Shown: positions 1-4,790 of the stretch, piece by piece
Numbering within the stretch: the first letter of the stretch is position 1
How the letters are laid out: the number at the start of each line of letters is the position of its first letter
DNA from: JBGOUV01 sp041477815
GTDB lineage: Bacteria > Acidobacteriota > Terriglobia > Bryobacterales > JACQDG01
Reading direction: 5' to 3'
Length of the DNA stretch: 5,272 nucleotides
Assembly (NCBI GenBank): GCA_041477815.1
Contig: JBGOUV010000440.1
Location: forward strand, 1-5,272
Translations under genes and position numbers: made by a program
Notes under the pieces: generated by a model
The model's database searches: none
What the model was told of the DNA's origin: nothing
Seen by the model: only the letters and a program-made list of their open reading frames with translations

Positions 1-1
1 C

Positions 2-157
2 GCTATCGCCGGCGGCGGCAAAGGAGCGGCCATCGGGGCTGCCAGCGGCGCCGGAGTAGGCGCCGGCGTCCAGATCCTCACCAAGGGCGCCAAGGTAAAG
101 ATCCCCTCCGAGTCCCGGCTGGAGTTCACCCTCAAGCAGCCGCTGGCGGTACAGTGA
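2..157 (+). CDS. C-terminal end of a glycine-zipper protein (5' end outside window)
   Basis: The frame is open from the window edge to TGA at 155-157 and gives 51 residues. The first half is a run of small residues (AIAGGGKGAAIGAASGAGVG) with Gly/Ala spaced as in glycine-zipper segments, which pack as helices in or near membranes. The end reads VKIPSESRLEFTLKQPLAVQ. From memory, acidobacterial secreted or envelope proteins with a glycine zipper followed by a 'K-I-P-S-E-S/T-R-L-x-F' tail are common and mostly unnamed; the tail looks like a short beta strand. No start, signal peptide or other domain is visible because the gene is cut. It runs toward the convergent dehydratase gene, with 139 bp of repeat-filled DNA between them. 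Function is unknown; an envelope role is inference. Confidence 0.75.
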   Translation, partial: AIAGGGKGAAIGAASGAGVGAGVQILTKGAKVKIPSESRLEFTLKQPLAVQ

Positions 158-160
158 ACC

Positions 161-294
161 TGAGAATTTGAGAATTGGCGCTTGGCCGCAGCGGCGCGGC
201 CGCTGACGGTAGGGCTATCGGAGAATTCGAGAATTGGCGGCGTGCCGGCTCTTCAATTCTCAAATTCTCCAATCCTCCAATTCTCAAATTTTCC
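161..294. repeat. Cluster of four AT-rich 16-bp repeats, two direct and two inverted
   Basis: The motif GAGAATTTGAGAATTG lies at 162-177. A copy with one change lies at 221-236, and in both copies GGCG follows. The exact reverse complement CAATTCTCAAATTCTC lies at 254-269, and a one-mismatch copy lies at 278-293. The 221-236 and 254-269 copies can fold into a 16-bp stem with one mismatch and a 17-nt loop; 162-177 can pair with either inverted copy. The AT-rich motif stands out in GC-rich DNA. It sits exactly between two convergent genes, so it could form a transcript-end structure read from both sides, or be a dispersed intergenic repeat. No T-tract follows any stem, so a classic intrinsic terminator is not supported. 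Confidence 0.8.
189..205. other. Short GC-rich stem-loop after the glycine-zipper gene
   Basis: CAGCGGC at 189-195 pairs perfectly with GCCGCTG at 199-205 across a 3-nt GCG loop. It begins 32 nt after the stop of the upstream gene and sits between the first two AT-rich repeat copies. It could help end or protect that transcript, but there is no following run of T, and GC-rich DNA produces such hairpins by chance. Confidence 0.3.
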
Positions 295-296
295 GT

Positions 297-1688
297 TTAC
301 GGTCGCACGATCGTCCCGTCGCGCTTGCGCGTCTGGCCCCAGTTGTAATCGAAGGGCGTAGCCTGGGTCGGCGGAAACTTGGCGGCCAGCCTTTCGTTGA
401 GGTCGATGCCCCAACCGGGCGCTTCGTTGACCCAGAAGTAGCCGTCCTTAATCTTCGGACAGCCGGGAAAGACCTCCTGCGTCTCCTTGGGGAAGACGGT
501 CTGTTCCTGGATGCCGAAGTTGTACGCCGAGACGTCCAGCGAGATATTGGCGCAGTGGCCCACCGGGGACACGTCGCCGGGCCCGTGCCACGCGGTCTTG
601 ACGTTGAACCACTCGCACAGGGCGGCGGTCTTGCGGGCGGGGGTCAGGCCTCCGATCTGGGAGACGTGGATGCGGATGTAGTCAATGAGGCGCTCCGATA
701 TCAGTCCGACAAACTCGTGCGGGTTGTTGAACAGCTCGCCCATGGCCAGCGGGGTAGTGCATTGGCTGCGAATGATGCGGAAGTAGCCGATATCTTCCGG
801 CGCCAACGCGTCCTCCAGGAAAAACAGATGGTACTTCTCGAGCTCTTTGCACAGGACGACGGCCTGGGACGGGCTGATGCGCTCGTGAACGTCGTGCAGC
901 AGCTCCACGTCGTCGCCAATCTTGCTGCGGAGGTGTTCGAACATCTTGGGGAGCATCCGGACGTACGGACCAGGCTCCCAGACGCCGCGCTGGGGCCGGC
1001 CTGCCGGCGGCAGGGTTCCCTGGTCGGCTGCGGGCTCGGGGGCTCCGCCGCGGCCGGCGCCGTAGGTGGCTAAGCCCGGCACCGCGCATTGCACCCGCAC
1101 GTGGCGATAGCCCTGCTCCATCCAGCGGCGCACGTTCTGCTCCAGATCCTGGAAATCGTTGCCGGAGGCGTGGGCGTAAAGATCCACCGCGAAACGGCAC
1201 TTGCCCCCGAGCAATTGGTACACGGGCATGTTGGCGCGCTTGCCTTTGATGTCCCACAGCGCCTGGTCCACGCCGCTGAGGGCGTTGTTCAGCACCGGAC
1301 CGTTGCGCCAGTAGGAGCTCATGTAGCAGCTCTGCCAGATGTCCTCGATGTGGTCGGGGTCCTTGCCGATGAGGAAGGGACGGAGGAACTCATCGACCGC
1401 CGTCACCACCGCCTTAGCCCGCTGGGTAAAGGTGGCGCACCCCAGGCCGTAGAGTCCGGGCTCGCTGGTCAGCACCTTGACCACCACCAGCCGGATGCGG
1501 TTGGGAGCGGTGAGGAAGGTTTTGACGTCGGTGATCTTGAGCGGCGGCAGTCCGCGACGGGCGGCGGCCTCCTGGGGCGTGGGCGCCGCGAACATCCTCT
1601 GGTGGGCGATCAGGCCGGCCATGGTGGTAGCGGCGCCGACGCCGAGTGTCTTCATCCAGTCTCGGCGATCCGTGTCTTGTCCAGCCAT
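297..1688 (-). CDS. Tat-exported mannonate/galactonate dehydratase-like enolase-superfamily enzyme
   Basis: 463 residues, stop TAA. Enzymes of this family (RspA/ManD/GalD-like) remove water from sugar acids such as D-mannonate or D-gluconate to give 2-keto-3-deoxy acids, using Mg2+. The N-terminus has twin arginines (RRDWMK, residues 8-13), a weakly hydrophobic segment (about 14-28) and a possible cut near AAP (34-36), a Tat signal. The capping domain runs from about 50 to 165. The barrel carries the family residues: R198 (HVRVQ), Y209 (ATYG), D266 and H268 in HDVHER, metal ligands D266, E292 (FLED) and E318 (MGE), R339 (DYIRI), H368 (AWHG) and E395 (GIQE). The catalytic set therefore looks complete. 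A Gly/Ala/Pro-rich stretch at 210-240 matches the flexible active-site loop. The start follows a strong Shine-Dalgarno. Substrate cannot be read from sequence; many RspA-like members are weak or inactive on mannonate. Confidence 0.9.
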   Translation of the reverse strand: MAGQDTDRRDWMKTLGVGAATTMAGLIAHQRMFAAPTPQEAAARRGLPPLKITDVKTFLTAPNRIRLVVVKVLTSEPGLYGLGCATFTQRAKAVVTAVDEFLRPFLIGKDPDHIEDIWQSCYMSSYWRNGPVLNNALSGVDQALWDIKGKRANMPVYQLLGGKCRFAVDLYAHASGNDFQDLEQNVRRWMEQGYRHVRVQCAVPGLATYGAGRGGAPEPAADQGTLPPAGRPQRGVWEPGPYVRMLPKMFEHLRSKIGDDVELLHDVHERISPSQAVVLCKELEKYHLFFLEDALAPEDIGYFRIIRSQCTTPLAMGELFNNPHEFVGLISERLIDYIRIHVSQIGGLTPARKTAALCEWFNVKTAWHGPGDVSPVGHCANISLDVSAYNFGIQEQTVFPKETQEVFPGCPKIKDGYFWVNEAPGWGIDLNERLAAKFPPTQATPFDYNWGQTRKRDGTIVRP

Positions 1689-1692
1689 GGGT

Positions 1693-1700
1693 CCCTCCTT
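1693..1700 (-). promoter_or_regulatory. Shine-Dalgarno of the dehydratase gene
   Basis: On the minus strand AAGGAGGG ends four bases before the ATG at 1688-1686. This supports the full-length start and thereby includes the Tat signal in the protein. Confidence 0.7.
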
Positions 1701-1705
1701 ACGGT

Positions 1706-1735
1706 TTGACCGAACGATTCTACCTCAACTACCAT
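1706..1735 (+). promoter_or_regulatory. Possible sigma-70-type promoter for the epimerase gene
   Basis: TTGACC (1706-1711, five of six to TTGACA) and TACCAT (1730-1735, four of six to TATAAT) are separated by 18 bp. Transcription would begin near 1742, about 18 nt before the TTG start. The element lies in the 71-bp gap between two divergent genes, so a promoter for each must fit here or overlap the coding sequence. No equally good minus-strand promoter was found. Matches this short arise by chance. Confidence 0.35.
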
Positions 1736-1749
1736 GGGGTTTGGTGTGC

Positions 1750-1755
1750 AGGAGG
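1750..1755 (+). promoter_or_regulatory. Shine-Dalgarno deciding a TTG start for the epimerase
   Basis: AGGAGG is followed by ATTT and then TTG at 1760-1762. The reading frame stays open upstream to an ATG at 1646, but that extension crosses the divergent gene's start and has no family similarity. The Rossmann fold begins right at the TTG (MRILVSGGAGF), so the TTG is chosen. The four-base spacing is short but workable. Confidence 0.7.
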
Positions 1756-1759
1756 ATTT

Positions 1760-2680
1760 TTGCGCATATTGGTTTCCGGCGGCGCTGGATTTGTTCCCTC
1801 CCACATGTGCGATCGGCTGCTCCAGGAGGGCCACGAGGTGGTGGCGGTGGACAATTTTCTGACCGGCCGGCCACAGAACGTGTCTCACCTGGAAGGCCAT
1901 CCACGCTTCCGGTTCCTGGAGGCCGACGTGACCGGGCCGTTCGCGCTGGAGGGCCGCCTGGACTACGTCCTGCACCTGGCCTCGCCGGCGAGTCCCGTGG
2001 ATTACCTGAATGCCCCTATTGAAACGATGATGGTGGGCTCCCTGGGAACGAAGAATCTCCTCGATCTGGCCCTGGCCCACAGCGCCGGGTTCCTGTTTTC
2101 CTCCACCTCCGAGTGCTACGGCGACCCCACCGAGCACCCGCAGACGGAATCCTACTGGGGCAACGTAAATCCGGTGGGCCCGCGTTCCGTGTACGACGAA
2201 GCCAAGCGGTTCGCCGAAGCCCTGACCATGGCCTACCACCGCAAATACGGCCTGCGGACCCGTATCGCCAGAATCTTTAATACCTACGGCCCGCGCATGA
2301 AGTTGCACGACGGCCGCGTGGTCCCGCAGTTTCTGGACCAGGCCTTGCGCGGCCAACCCCTGACCGTCTATGGCGACGGCAGCCAGACGCGCAGCTTCTG
2401 CTACGTCTCCGACCTGGTCGACGGCCTCTACCGGCTCATGCACAGCGAGGAGGCCTTTCCGGTGAACCTGGGCAACCCCAACGAGATCACCATCCTGGAA
2501 TTCGCGCAACGCATCCTGCGCCTGACCGGAGCGGCGTCGTCGATCGAATACCGCGCGCTGCCGGAGGACGACCCCAAGCAGCGCCAGCCCGACATCACGA
2601 AGGCCCGGACCCTTTTGGGGTGGGAGCCGCAGGTTCCGCTGGAGGAGGGCCTGCGTCGAACCATCGAATACTTTTCGTAA
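1760..2680 (+). CDS. UDP-glucuronate decarboxylase-like NAD-dependent epimerase (UXS family)
   Basis: 306 residues from TTG, about the usual length for bacterial UXS. The enzyme oxidises UDP-glucuronate with bound NAD+, decarboxylates it and reduces the product to UDP-xylose, a donor for polysaccharide synthesis; it is cytosolic. Visible features: Rossmann strand and nucleotide loop SGGAGFVPSH (6-15), acidic residue D31 (VAVDNF) for the NAD ribose, S117-E118 in STSECYGDP, YDEAK (Y145, K149) as the catalytic Tyr/Lys pair, and the UXS-typical stretches SYWGNVNPVGPRS (131-143) and IARIFNTYGPRM (169-180). R211 (RSFCYV) and RQPDI (275-279) fit sugar-nucleotide binding. The third glycine of GxxGxxG is proline (P13), and Cys replaces the usual Val in SECYG. 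UXS fits better than dTDP-glucose dehydratase or UDP-galactose epimerase because of the ESYWGNVNP and PRSVYDE stretches. The stop TAA abuts a palindromic repeat. Confidence 0.9.
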   Translation: MRILVSGGAGFVPSHMCDRLLQEGHEVVAVDNFLTGRPQNVSHLEGHPRFRFLEADVTGPFALEGRLDYVLHLASPASPVDYLNAPIETMMVGSLGTKNLLDLALAHSAGFLFSSTSECYGDPTEHPQTESYWGNVNPVGPRSVYDEAKRFAEALTMAYHRKYGLRTRIARIFNTYGPRMKLHDGRVVPQFLDQALRGQPLTVYGDGSQTRSFCYVSDLVDGLYRLMHSEEAFPVNLGNPNEITILEFAQRILRLTGAASSIEYRALPEDDPKQRQPDITKARTLLGWEPQVPLEEGLRRTIEYFS

Positions 2681-2756
2681 CACCGAGCCGTGACCGGGAG
2701 GGAGCGGTTGGTCCGGACAAACGAATAAACCGCTCCCTTGCGGTCGCGGCTCGGTG
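2681..2756. repeat. Imperfect palindromic repeat with 29-bp arms
   Basis: The left arm (2681-2709) begins CACCGAGCCGTGACCGG and the right arm (2728-2756) ends GGTCGCGGCTCGGTG. The arms match at 26 of 29 positions around an 18-nt loop that itself contains the palindrome GTCCGGAC (2711-2718). The element begins on the base after the epimerase stop codon. As RNA it would be a very stable hairpin that could end or protect the epimerase message, though no T-tract follows. Short dispersed repeats with 'GAGCCGCGACCG..AGGGAGCGG' are, from memory, frequent in Solibacter-type genomes. A half copy with 22 of 25 matches to the right arm lies at 4766-4790 of this window. It is too small to encode a transposase. 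Confidence 0.85.
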
Positions 2757-2778
2757 CAGTACGCGGACCGGCTCGTAG

Positions 2779-2784
2779 TACAAT
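2779..2784 (+). promoter_or_regulatory. Possible -10 element of the hfq promoter
   Basis: TACAAT matches five of six bases of TATAAT and lies between the palindromic repeat and hfq. Transcription would start near 2791, giving a leader of about 50 nt. No convincing -35 is visible 16-18 bp upstream, where the DNA meets the edge of the repeat. Confidence 0.35.
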
Positions 2785-2841
2785 TGGCGGTGGGGCGATT
2801 TTTTCGGGGAGCGGTTTTTCCCCCGCTGCCACGGAGCGCTA

Positions 2842-3126
2842 ATGGATAAGCCGGTGCAAAACATTCAAGATGCCTTCTTAAACAACGCCCGGAAAGACAA
2901 GAGCGTGGTGACGCTTTACCTGCTCAGCGGCGTGAAACTGTCCGGCAAGATCAAGAGCTTCGACAAGTACTCGCTGGTAATGGAAACCAGCAACCAGGAG
3001 CAGTTGATCTTCAAACACGCTATCTCGACGGTGGTGACGTTCCGCTCGGGACACGCCCTGGGGGCAGCGTCGGGAATGCCCTCGGCGCTGGGGGCGGGCC
3101 GCCCGGGCGAGAATCGAGAGGAGTAG
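2842..3126 (+). CDS. hfq: RNA chaperone Hfq
   Basis: 94 residues, stop TAG. Hfq forms a hexameric ring that binds small RNAs and mRNAs and promotes their pairing. The Sm fold covers about residues 7-67. The Sm1 part has Q9, D10, LYLLSGVKLSGKIKSFDKY (25-43) with F40 and Y43 at the proximal U-binding pocket. The Sm2 part is FKHAISTVV (57-65), matching the YKHAISTVV signature with Phe for Tyr; K58 and H59 are kept. The rim patch is ARKDK (16-20), so R17, K18 and K20 are basic but Lys replaces one Arg of the enterobacterial RRER. The tail (68-94) is Gly/Ala/Ser-rich and ends acidic (GENREE), a pattern thought to keep the rim free. GGAG at 2833-2836 lies five bases before the ATG. hflX follows after three bases. 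miaA, a frequent upstream neighbour, is absent; an epimerase stands there instead. Confidence 0.96.
   Translation: MDKPVQNIQDAFLNNARKDKSVVTLYLLSGVKLSGKIKSFDKYSLVMETSNQEQLIFKHAISTVVTFRSGHALGAASGMPSALGAGRPGENREE
3116..3123 (+). promoter_or_regulatory. Shine-Dalgarno for hflX inside the hfq tail
   Basis: GAGAGGAG forms the last sense codons of hfq (coding for the final Arg-Glu-Glu region). It stands six bases before an in-frame ATC at 3130-3132 but 36 bases before the first standard start, TTG at 3160. The spacing favours initiation near 3130 rather than at 3160. Confidence 0.6.
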
Positions 3127-3159
3127 GATATCCCGGCCGAGCGGGCCATCCTCGTTGGT

Positions 3160-4413
3160 TTGCAGTGGAAACGGCCCGGACTTCGGGACGGCGAGCCCGC
3201 CTACAGCGCCGAGGAGTCCCTGGACGAGCTGGCCGAGCTGGCCCGCAGCGCCGGAGCCGAGGTGCTGGACCGGGTGGTGCAGGCCCGCCAGACGCCCGTT
3301 GCCGCTACGCTGCTCGGATCCGGCAAAATCCAGGAGGTCCGCGGGCTGGCGCGCGGCCTCGACGCCGGCCTGGTCCTGTTCGATCAGGAGCTGAGCCCCA
3401 TCCAGCAGCGCAACCTGGAGCGCGAGCTCGATACCAGGGTTATCGACCGGACGCAGTTGATCCTGGATATCTTTGCCCGGCGCGCGCGAACCCGAGAGGG
3501 CCAGTTGCAGGTGGAGCTGGCGCAGCTCAACTATCTGCTGCCGCGGCTCACCGGACGGGGCGTCGAGATGTCGCGTCTGGGCGGCGGGATTGGCACCCGA
3601 GGACCGGGCGAGACGCAGCTTGAAACCGACCGCCGGCGCATCGGCAAGCGCATCAAGAGCGTCCGCGAGCATCTCGAAAAAGTGCGCCGTACCCGCGCCG
3701 GCCACCGCTCCAAACGAGTGGACGTGCCGGTGGACACTATCGCCCTGGCCGGCTATACCAACGCCGGCAAGTCGACCCTGTTCAACGCCCTGACCTCGGC
3801 CGGAGTCGTCGTCAGCGCGCAACTGTTCGCCACGCTCGATCCGACGCTGCGGGCGCTGGAGCTGCCGTCGCGGCGCCGGGTGTTGCTCTCCGACACCGTG
3901 GGATTCATTCGGGGCCTCCCCACCACGCTGGTGGAGGCTTTCCGGGCGACTCTGGAAGAGGTTTGTGAAGCGGCCCTGATCCTGCACGTGGTGGACATCG
4001 CCTCCCCACACCGGCGCGAGCAGGCGGTGCAGGTGGAGAAGGTCCTGGCCGAGATCGGAGCGCAAGACAAACCCCGTCTCCTAGTGCTGAATAAGACCGA
4101 CCTCCTCGACCCGGCTGACCGGGCGGCGCGGCTGGAGTCCGAACGGGCCGCGAGGCCGCAGGGGACCGTGCTGGCGGTGTCGGCCAAGACGGGGGAAGGA
4201 ATCGCGGAATTGCTGGAGGTGGTGGATCGGTCGGCGGCTCTGGAGCCGGTCTCGCCCGCCCGGTTTCACTTCGGCCTGGAGGAGGGGGACCGGCTGTCGT
4301 ACCTGCATGAGCACGGGCAAGTCTTGCGGGCGGCTCACACGGCTGACGGCGTGGACGTGGAGGCCGTCGTATCGGACTCAGTTAGGCGGCGTCTTTCGCA
4401 GCATCTGCGGTAG
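3160..4413 (+). CDS. hflX: GTPase HflX
   Basis: HflX is a cytosolic GTPase that binds the large ribosomal subunit and splits stalled ribosomes, notably after heat stress. From TTG at 3160 it has 417 residues. The N-terminal domain (1-130) has LGSGKIQEV (52-60), LVLFDQELSP (71-80), RVIDRTQLILDIFARRART (93-111) and GQLQVELAQL. A glycine-rich linker GGGIGTRGPGETQLETDRR spans 141-159, then a coiled helix. The G domain has G1 GYTNAGKS (198-205), switch I LFATLDPT (222-229), G3 DTVGF (245-249, with the hydrophobic residue replacing catalytic Gln as usual in HflX), G4 NKTD (311-314) and G5 SAK (341-343). A C-terminal domain follows from about 365. Start: the 3160 start loses the first beta strand. 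The in-frame upstream codons after the hfq stop read DIPAERAILVG, matching HflX N-termini, so translation probably begins at ATC 3130 (427 residues). 3160 is given only as the first standard start codon. Confidence 0.95.
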   Translation: MQWKRPGLRDGEPAYSAEESLDELAELARSAGAEVLDRVVQARQTPVAATLLGSGKIQEVRGLARGLDAGLVLFDQELSPIQQRNLERELDTRVIDRTQLILDIFARRARTREGQLQVELAQLNYLLPRLTGRGVEMSRLGGGIGTRGPGETQLETDRRRIGKRIKSVREHLEKVRRTRAGHRSKRVDVPVDTIALAGYTNAGKSTLFNALTSAGVVVSAQLFATLDPTLRALELPSRRRVLLSDTVGFIRGLPTTLVEAFRATLEEVCEAALILHVVDIASPHRREQAVQVEKVLAEIGAQDKPRLLVLNKTDLLDPADRAARLESERAARPQGTVLAVSAKTGEGIAELLEVVDRSAALEPVSPARFHFGLEEGDRLSYLHEHGQVLRAAHTADGVDVEAVVSDSVRRRLSQHLR

Positions 4414-4442
4414 CAACGAGCCGGTAGAGTAGGAGAGAGGGC

Positions 4443-4575
4443 GGTGATGAAGACGCGGCCGGAGTTTCGCCGGTCCTTCGCCACGTCTTCAACGGAGCGC
4501 CCCCTGGGCCTGCGGCCCACCAAAGGTGATGAAGACGCGGCCGGTGCGGCCGGGTAGTTTCGCCGGTTCCTCGCC
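4443..4575. repeat. Two-copy direct repeat beginning GGTGATGAAGACG
   Basis: GGTGATGAAGACGCGGCCGG occurs exactly at 4443-4462 and 4525-4544. Each copy is followed by AGTTTCGCCGGT plus a similar end (4463-4482 and 4556-4575, 18 of 20 matching). The second copy has 11 extra bases (4545-4555) that look like a tandem duplication of GCGGCCGG. In the first copy TGAAGACG (4448-4455) pairs with CGTCTTCA (4484-4491), closing a 44-nt stem-loop; the second copy has lost this partner but gained a different hairpin at 4571-4590. The pattern fits two diverged copies of a short palindromic element or a local duplication. Confidence 0.8.
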
Positions 4576-4590
4576 GCCTCTTGGCGGCGA
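4571..4590. other. Perfect 8-bp stem-loop
   Basis: TCGCCGCC (4571-4578) and GGCGGCGA (4583-4590) pair fully across a TCTT loop. It overlaps the end of the second direct-repeat copy and lies 158 nt past the hflX stop. It could act in ending or stabilising transcripts from either side, but lacks a following T-run. Confidence 0.45.
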
Positions 4591-4657
4591 TCCGGACCCG
4601 GCATCGGCATGCGGGTAACGGAGCGGTGGGTGTGGCGGCTGAAGCAACCCTCTGTAA

Positions 4658-4730
4658 ATGTGGGGTGGCCTTCCCGGGCCCCCTGGCCCGGCCTTCCCCA
4701 GTCCGGCAGGTGCGCCGGGCCGCCCCACAT
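4658..4730. repeat. Three-stem palindromic element
   Basis: The outer arms ATGTGGGGTGGCC (4658-4670) and GGCCGCCCCACAT (4718-4730) pair over 13 positions with one G-T wobble. Inside lie two more perfect hairpins: CCGGGCC/GGCCCGG (4674-4680 with 4685-4691, loop CCCT) and CCGGC/GCCGG (4703-4707 with 4714-4718, loop AGGTGC; this stem shares one base with the outer arm). Together they can form a three-way junction in RNA or a branched cruciform in DNA. It sits between convergent genes. Role unknown: a dispersed mobile palindrome, a bidirectional transcript end or a structured RNA are all possible. Confidence 0.7.
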
Positions 4731-4765
4731 CTGCATCCCTCGTTATGGCCTGCGGCCCTGGGGAA

Positions 4766-4790
4766 CTTCCTTACGGTCGCGGCTCGGCGC
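4766..4790. repeat. Half copy of the 2681-2756 palindrome
   Basis: The 25 bases match the right arm of the palindrome at 2733-2757 at 22 positions, sharing the exact core CGGTCGCGGCTCGG. No clear left arm is found next to it. The copy overlaps the end of the minus-strand gene and carries that gene's stop codon (TTA on the plus strand, 4771-4773) and its last five codons (AEPRP). Confidence 0.75.

Larger units (their letters stand above)
4414..4770. other. Gene-free stretch between convergent genes, dense in repeats and hairpins
   Basis: No convincing gene is present in 357 bp. Short open frames exist on both strands but share no recognisable domain and change frame across the repeats. The stretch holds a two-copy direct repeat (4443-4575), several perfect stem-loops and a three-stem fold (4658-4730). 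GGCCTGCGGCCC occurs twice (4508-4518 region and 4747-4758); the first copy extends to the hairpin TGGGCC-TGC-GGCCCA (4505-4519). hflX ends at its left and the minus-strand anti-sigma-like gene ends at its right, so both transcripts must stop here. None of the stems is followed by a T-tract. Confidence 0.7.

Noticed and set aside
234..1709. Long plus-strand open frames opposite the dehydratase gene (234-1073 and 1089-1709)
   Set aside because: The minus-strand product has a full enolase-superfamily active site; the plus-strand frames have no family features.
1652..2683. 343-codon open frame on the minus strand across the epimerase gene
   Set aside because: It mirrors the epimerase codon for codon in GC-rich DNA, has no recognisable domain, and the plus-strand product matches UXS along its whole length.
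2807..2816. GGGAGCGGTT recurring before hfq, identical to part of the palindrome's left arm
   Set aside because: Ten bases of GC-rich sequence can recur by chance and no more of the repeat is present around it.
2428..2864. Minus-strand frames running through the 2681-2756 palindrome (products containing SRDRKGAVYS or similar)
   Set aside because: Their distinctive residues come from reading the repeat itself; such predicted proteins recur wherever the repeat lies and are unlikely to be real.
2878..4065. 395-codon open frame on the minus strand across hfq and hflX
   Set aside because: It spans two clear plus-strand genes and is low-complexity (Gln, Arg, Gly, Leu); typical antisense shadow of high GC content.
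4443..4590. Repeats considered as a CRISPR array
   Set aside because: Only two copies, unequal spacing, an internal insertion and no cas genes.
4611..4630. Possible degenerate left arm of the palindrome (GGTAACGGAGCGGTGGG)
   Set aside because: Only the short GGAGCGGT core agrees clearly; it is too weak and about 140 bp from the right-arm half copy.
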